A stretch of DNA of 64,000 bases. Source: Aurelia coerulea (lineage: Eukaryota; Cnidaria; Scyphozoa; Semaeostomeae; Ulmaridae). Under the pieces are notes generated by a model. It saw only the letters and a list, made by a program, of their open reading frames with translations, made no database searches and was not told where the DNA came from. How positions within the stretch are numbered: position 1 is the stretch's first letter; each line of letters starts with the position of its first letter. The stretch is from positions 9,122,001-9,186,000 of the forward strand of contig CM076954.1 of assembly GCA_039566865.1 (NCBI GenBank). Reading direction: 5' to 3'. Position numbers and translations under genes: made by a program. This document shows, piece after piece, positions 63,151-64,000 of the stretch.

Positions 63151-64000
63151 ATTAGAAATGACAGATTCGAATGCTGTTTTTAGCCAAACTAAAACTTGTG
63201 TAGCGTCAAAGTTTTTCTAGGGAGTACACCCAGACTCCTTTTTAAATGTTCAGCTCCATTCACTCGCTTTTGGCCTCTCATTTTATCGCCAATCAGCACC
63301 CTGCCGAAAAGATAAGGCTCAAATCCTTACTGGTTGTCAGAGCATGCGGAAATCATCCAATTTCATGCTTGTCAGCCAATGAGATCACCGCTTTCTAGCC
63401 CCTGGAGACAAAATCGGTCGTTTGAGGTAAATTTTCTAGTACCCTCACTAAAACTGAAATGGATGCTAGAATACTTCAGTTATTCGCAATTTTTTTTGAT
63501 AAATCAGTTGTTGGGATGTCCGTCCAGAGTTGTTTACATGTTTAGGCACACAGCTTGTTTGGGGCCGGAGCTGCGTTCATTTTCCGGTCGAAGAATATTG
63601 ACCTTCGTTGAAATATCTATAGAAATCGCTACAAATGAGATATACAGATAAGAATTTCAGCAATTATGCATACTGACCTCAGCAATAACCCAAACTCCTT
63701 TACTGCTATCATATCTCAAAATTGGAGGCAATTTCTAATGATTTCTGGTAGAGATATCATTTGGGCCTAAGCTTGTCCTCGCTTAAAACTCATTCCATTG
63801 CACTTAAAAAGTAATGGTAAAATTCTAGAGCTGAATAATGCACTTACCCATGACTCAGGCACCAGTTTGACTTCGTTTGCCTTTTTTACATTAGCAAATT
63901 TTTATAAGAAACGACCAGTTGTGGGTGAATTGCAAACTCTCTCCTCGGTCCATATTTTTATCTGCACAGTCTATCCGCTTCAAACAACAAACAGTGAACT
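63151..64000. other. Unannotated DNA
   Basis: A 105-codon plus-strand frame (63334-63651) has no motif. Nothing else seen. Confidence 0.3.

Noticed and set aside
1..64000. CRISPR arrays, bacterial operons, ribosome binding sites, riboswitches or attachment sites
   Set aside because: The window is animal nuclear DNA; tandem repeats here are minisatellites or transposon-linked and lack a repeat-spacer pattern or cas genes.

Overview
The window is AT-rich animal DNA. It has spliced genes, microsatellites and a dense, nested load of transposable elements, with no operons, Shine-Dalgarno sites or bacterial genes. Penelope-like retroelements with hammerhead ribozymes, non-LTR reverse transcriptases whose C-termini end in a Cys-x-Cys-Arg-x-Cys tail, a Ty3/Gypsy element, and several families of small DNA transposons together suggest a marine invertebrate, possibly a cnidarian. 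The species cannot be fixed from sequence alone.

Layout. 0-10 kb: two weak exon candidates, a TTAA-flanked element, a mariner-type foldback element, an orphan hammerhead motif, a reverse transcriptase (RT) relic, a 124-bp minisatellite and an almost perfect 0.8-kb tandem duplication. 10-15 kb: a broken non-LTR retrotransposon (family A) with an exact 0.2-kb duplicate upstream. 15-23 kb: a decayed Ty3/Gypsy element with gag, zinc knuckle, a MYND finger, protease, RT, RNase H, integrase and a 3' LTR. Its pol frame is split by a 1,143-bp DNA transposon with an 8-bp target duplication. 23-28.5 kb: more family A pieces, a second mariner-type element, three tandem 330-bp units each with a tRNA-like gene, and a 1.8-kb element whose inverted ends carry the heptamer CACAGTG.

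28.7-32.4 kb: a Penelope-like relic (PLE-2, minus strand) interrupted by a foldback element and a non-LTR element. 33-39 kb: the best candidate host exons (35625-35699 and 36750-36981, with matching phases), a piggyBac-type element and a non-LTR insertion with target duplication. 39.6-50.3 kb: a Penelope-like cluster with an 869-codon ORF (PLE-1) flanked by repeated ends, three 5'-truncated PLE-1 copies, three PLE-3 pieces and two tRNA-like repeats. 50.3-53.4 kb: a hAT element with a two-exon transposase remnant, a nested 258-bp element and a mariner-type element. 53.6-55.8 kb: two opposed RT relics, one split by a TTAA element. 56.8-60.2 kb: a 3.4-kb DNA transposon with a nested Mutator-type foldback element. 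60-64 kb: small repeats and a hAT-type element carrying the same minisatellite family as at 7 kb.

Most coding potential belongs to mobile elements, and nearly all of it is broken. The only long intact frame is the PLE-1 protein. The most notable signal is a series of hammerhead-type ribozyme motifs at Penelope 3' ends. Their helices I, II and III keep pairing while the bases change, helix III is palindromic in the best copies, and every copy has one extra nucleotide between the core and helix II.
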